Assembly (NCBI GenBank): GCA_020720965.1
Contig: DYNS01000120.1
Coordinates: 1-8,146, forward strand
DNA: 8,146 nucleotides
Direction: 5' to 3'
Source of the DNA: Anaerolinea sp.
GTDB lineage: Bacteria; Chloroflexota; Anaerolineae; Anaerolineales; Villigracilaceae
Shown one piece after another: positions 6,670 through 8,146 of the stretch (position 1 is its first letter; each line of letters begins with the position of its first letter). The notes beneath the pieces are model-generated. The model worked only from the letters and a program-made list of their open reading frames with translations. It searched no databases and had not been told where the DNA came from. A program made the position numbers and the translations under genes.

Positions 6670-8146
6670 ATGAGACGCTACCTCTACTTCACCGTTTTCT
6701 TCTCCGGCATGACCACCCTCGCCGCCGAGTTTGGCGCTTCGCGCTTGCTGCAAACCGTATACGGCTCCAGCAACCTGGTTTGGGCAAGCATCATCGGGCT
6801 TATTTTGGTCTATTTTGCCATTGGCTACCGCCTGGGCGGCAACTGGGCAGACCGCTCTCCACAGCCGCGCACCCTCTTTCGCATTTTAGCCATTGGCGCG
6901 TTTAGCCTCGGGGTCGTCCCCTTCGTTGCCCAACCGGTTTTGCGGGGGGCTGCCCTGGCTTTTGACAAATTGCAGTTAGATGCCGCCTTTGGCGCATTCG
7001 CCGCCACTCTCGTCCTCTTCAGCATCCCCATCACATTGCTGGCAGTCACCTCCCCTTTTGTCATCCGCCTGCTCATGGAAGACCCCGCCCGTGCCGGGAA
7101 CATCGCCGGGGATGTGTACGCCCTCTCCACCTTTGGCTCTGTTTTGGGAGCGTTCTTACCCACCCTTGTCCTGTTCTCGTTGCTGGGGGTTACGCTGACC
7201 TTTGTGGTTTTTAGCGGCGGCTTGCTGTTGGTTGCCCTGTGGGGGCTGTGGCGCAGCGCTCCCGGCAAAACAACCGCGCCCTGGCTGCTTCTCCCCTTTG
7301 CTCTGCTCGCCCTCGCCGCCCTCAACGACTACCGCATTAAAGCCACCCCTGGGCAAATTTACGAAACCGAATCGGCATACAACTACATAGAAGTATTGGC
7401 AAACGGCGAAACCCATTACCTGCGCCTCAACGAGGGGCAAGGCATTCACTCGGAATATCACCCCACCGAACTGTACTACGCCGGTCCCTGGGAGCAGTTC
7501 TCGGTGGCACCTCTCTTCAACGCCCCACCCTTCCAAACCAGCCAGGTGCAGCGAATGGCAATTGTCGGCTTGGCGGCAGGCACAGCCGCCCGGCAAGCAA
7601 CCGCCATCTACGGCGAAATCCCCATAGACGGCTGGGAAATTGACCCCGCCATCATTCGAGTTGGGCAGCAATACTTCGGCATGACCATGCCCAACCTCAA
7701 CATCTACGCCGCCGATGGGCGCTGGGGGCTGGAACATAGCCCGTACCGCTACGACATCATCGCCATAGACGCTTACCGCCCGCCCTACATCCCCCCCCAT
7801 TTAACCACCCGCGAATTCTTCGCCATCTGCGCCGAACACCTTACCGAAGACGGCGTTCTCGTCATCAACATTGGGCGCGCCCCCGGCGACCGGCGGCTGA
7901 TTAACGACCTCGCCGCAACCGTGCAAACCTCCCTGCCCTCGGTGCATGTCATGGACATCCCCAACACCTTCAACTCCATGCTCTTTGCCACCCGCCAACC
8001 CACCCAACCCCAAAACCTGGCAACCAACCTATACACCCTGCGCGAACAAAACGCCGCCAACGCCTGTGCCGGTGACGACCGCCGCATTCACGCATCCCAT
8101 CAGAGCGCTGAAGGCCTTGAGCCCGAAATATCGCGCGATGAGGAAA
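6670..8146 (+). CDS. Seven-helix membrane protein fused to a spermidine-synthase-like domain, 3' partial
   Basis: Open frame running off the window end (492 codons seen). Residues 1-220 hold about seven hydrophobic helices (near 5-25, 35-56, 67-87, 105-132, 151-173, 175-194, 202-218). They resemble the membrane half of the 'fused MFS/spermidine synthase' proteins. From about 225 a spermidine-synthase/methyltransferase fold follows: MAIVGLAAGTAARQ (296-309) is the nucleotide loop, GWEIDP (321-326) the ribose-binding acid, AADGRWGL (347-354) the adenine-side loop, and YDIIAIDAYRPP (361-372) the catalytic strand. D367 is kept, but the D-x-x-D pattern of true polyamine synthases (as in DSTDP) reads DAYRP, so aminopropyl transfer is doubtful and the function is unknown. 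No Shine-Dalgarno precedes the ATG, which lies ten bases after the terminator. From about residue 458 (position 8041) the translation stops looking like the family; this tail is probably foreign sequence. Confidence 0.8.
   Translation, partial: MRRYLYFTVFFSGMTTLAAEFGASRLLQTVYGSSNLVWASIIGLILVYFAIGYRLGGNWADRSPQPRTLFRILAIGAFSLGVVPFVAQPVLRGAALAFDKLQLDAAFGAFAATLVLFSIPITLLAVTSPFVIRLLMEDPARAGNIAGDVYALSTFGSVLGAFLPTLVLFSLLGVTLTFVVFSGGLLLVALWGLWRSAPGKTTAPWLLLPFALLALAALNDYRIKATPGQIYETESAYNYIEVLANGETHYLRLNEGQGIHSEYHPTELYYAGPWEQFSVAPLFNAPPFQTSQVQRMAIVGLAAGTAARQATAIYGEIPIDGWEIDPAIIRVGQQYFGMTMPNLNIYAADGRWGLEHSPYRYDIIAIDAYRPPYIPPHLTTREFFAICAEHLTEDGVLVINIGRAPGDRRLINDLAATVQTSLPSVHVMDIPNTFNSMLFATRQPTQPQNLATNLYTLREQNAANACAGDDRRIHASHQSAEGLEPEISRDEE
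8041..8146 (-). pseudogene. Fragment of a major facilitator superfamily (MFS) transporter
   Basis: Read on the complementary strand from 8145 downwards, the sequence gives FLIARYFGLKAFS, then ALMGCVNAAVVTGTG and VGGVLFA. This matches the well-known (Y)LxxRYFGLRAFGxxYG...GxGxGP stretch near the end of many MFS transporters, normally followed by one more membrane helix. Here the frame instead hits a stop (8029-8031) four codons beyond 8041, so the last helix is missing. The codons strongly favour G or C at the third position. The gene is therefore both cut by the window edge and broken inside it. It is either the end of a different sequence joined here by misassembly or the remnant left at a real breakpoint. 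I judge the MFS resemblance clear, but the stretch is only about 35 residues. Confidence 0.5.

Overview
The window reads like a bacterial chromosome fragment from a GC-rich member of the Chloroflexota, most likely an Anaerolineae-type organism. That placement is my inference from the look of the proteins: the ChlI-like ATPase, the ArnT-like glycosyltransferase, the uroporphyrinogen-decarboxylase-like protein and an RsmD with an APPQ motif all resemble what I remember from that phylum. No marker gene settles it. All eight genes lie on the + strand and are packed with almost no free space, so this is ordinary chromosomal gene content. I see no tRNA, rRNA, CRISPR array, insertion sequence or phage gene.

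Layout: positions 3-6622 hold seven genes that probably form one transcription unit. They are a ChlI/BchI-type AAA+ ATPase whose 5' end lies outside the window, a multi-pass ArnT/GT39-like glycosyltransferase, a RimJ/RimL-type GNAT acetyltransferase, a uroporphyrinogen-decarboxylase-family protein, RsmD (16S rRNA guanine-N2 methyltransferase), a small PPOX/F420-type flavin-fold protein and a cytoplasmic GH13 alpha-amylase-family enzyme. Neighbours overlap by 4, 7, 4 and 38 bp or are separated by 8 or 35 bp. A strong hairpin terminator at 6627-6659 closes the unit. An eighth gene, a seven-helix membrane protein fused to a spermidine-synthase-like domain, starts just after it at 6670.

The genes do not make up one obvious pathway. 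Membrane glycosylation, protein acetylation, a tetrapyrrole/methyltransferase-like TIM barrel, rRNA modification, a redox protein and glucan metabolism are mixed, which looks like a housekeeping string held together by translational coupling. The ChlI-like and URO-D-like genes should not be read as chlorophyll synthesis: no other bch/chl or hem gene is present.

The points most worth a second look are these. (1) The last ~100 bases stop resembling the spermidine-synthase-like gene and instead encode, on the - strand, a piece of a major facilitator superfamily transporter; this suggests a chimeric contig end or a real breakpoint. (2) RsmD has APPQ where the family catalytic motif is normally DPPY-like. 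(3) The URO-D-like protein carries an HxH...C pattern resembling the zinc site of MtaA-type methyltransferases. (4) The ChlI-like ATPase has a four-cysteine insert and a proline-rich N-terminal extension. I found no convincing new multi-gene system.
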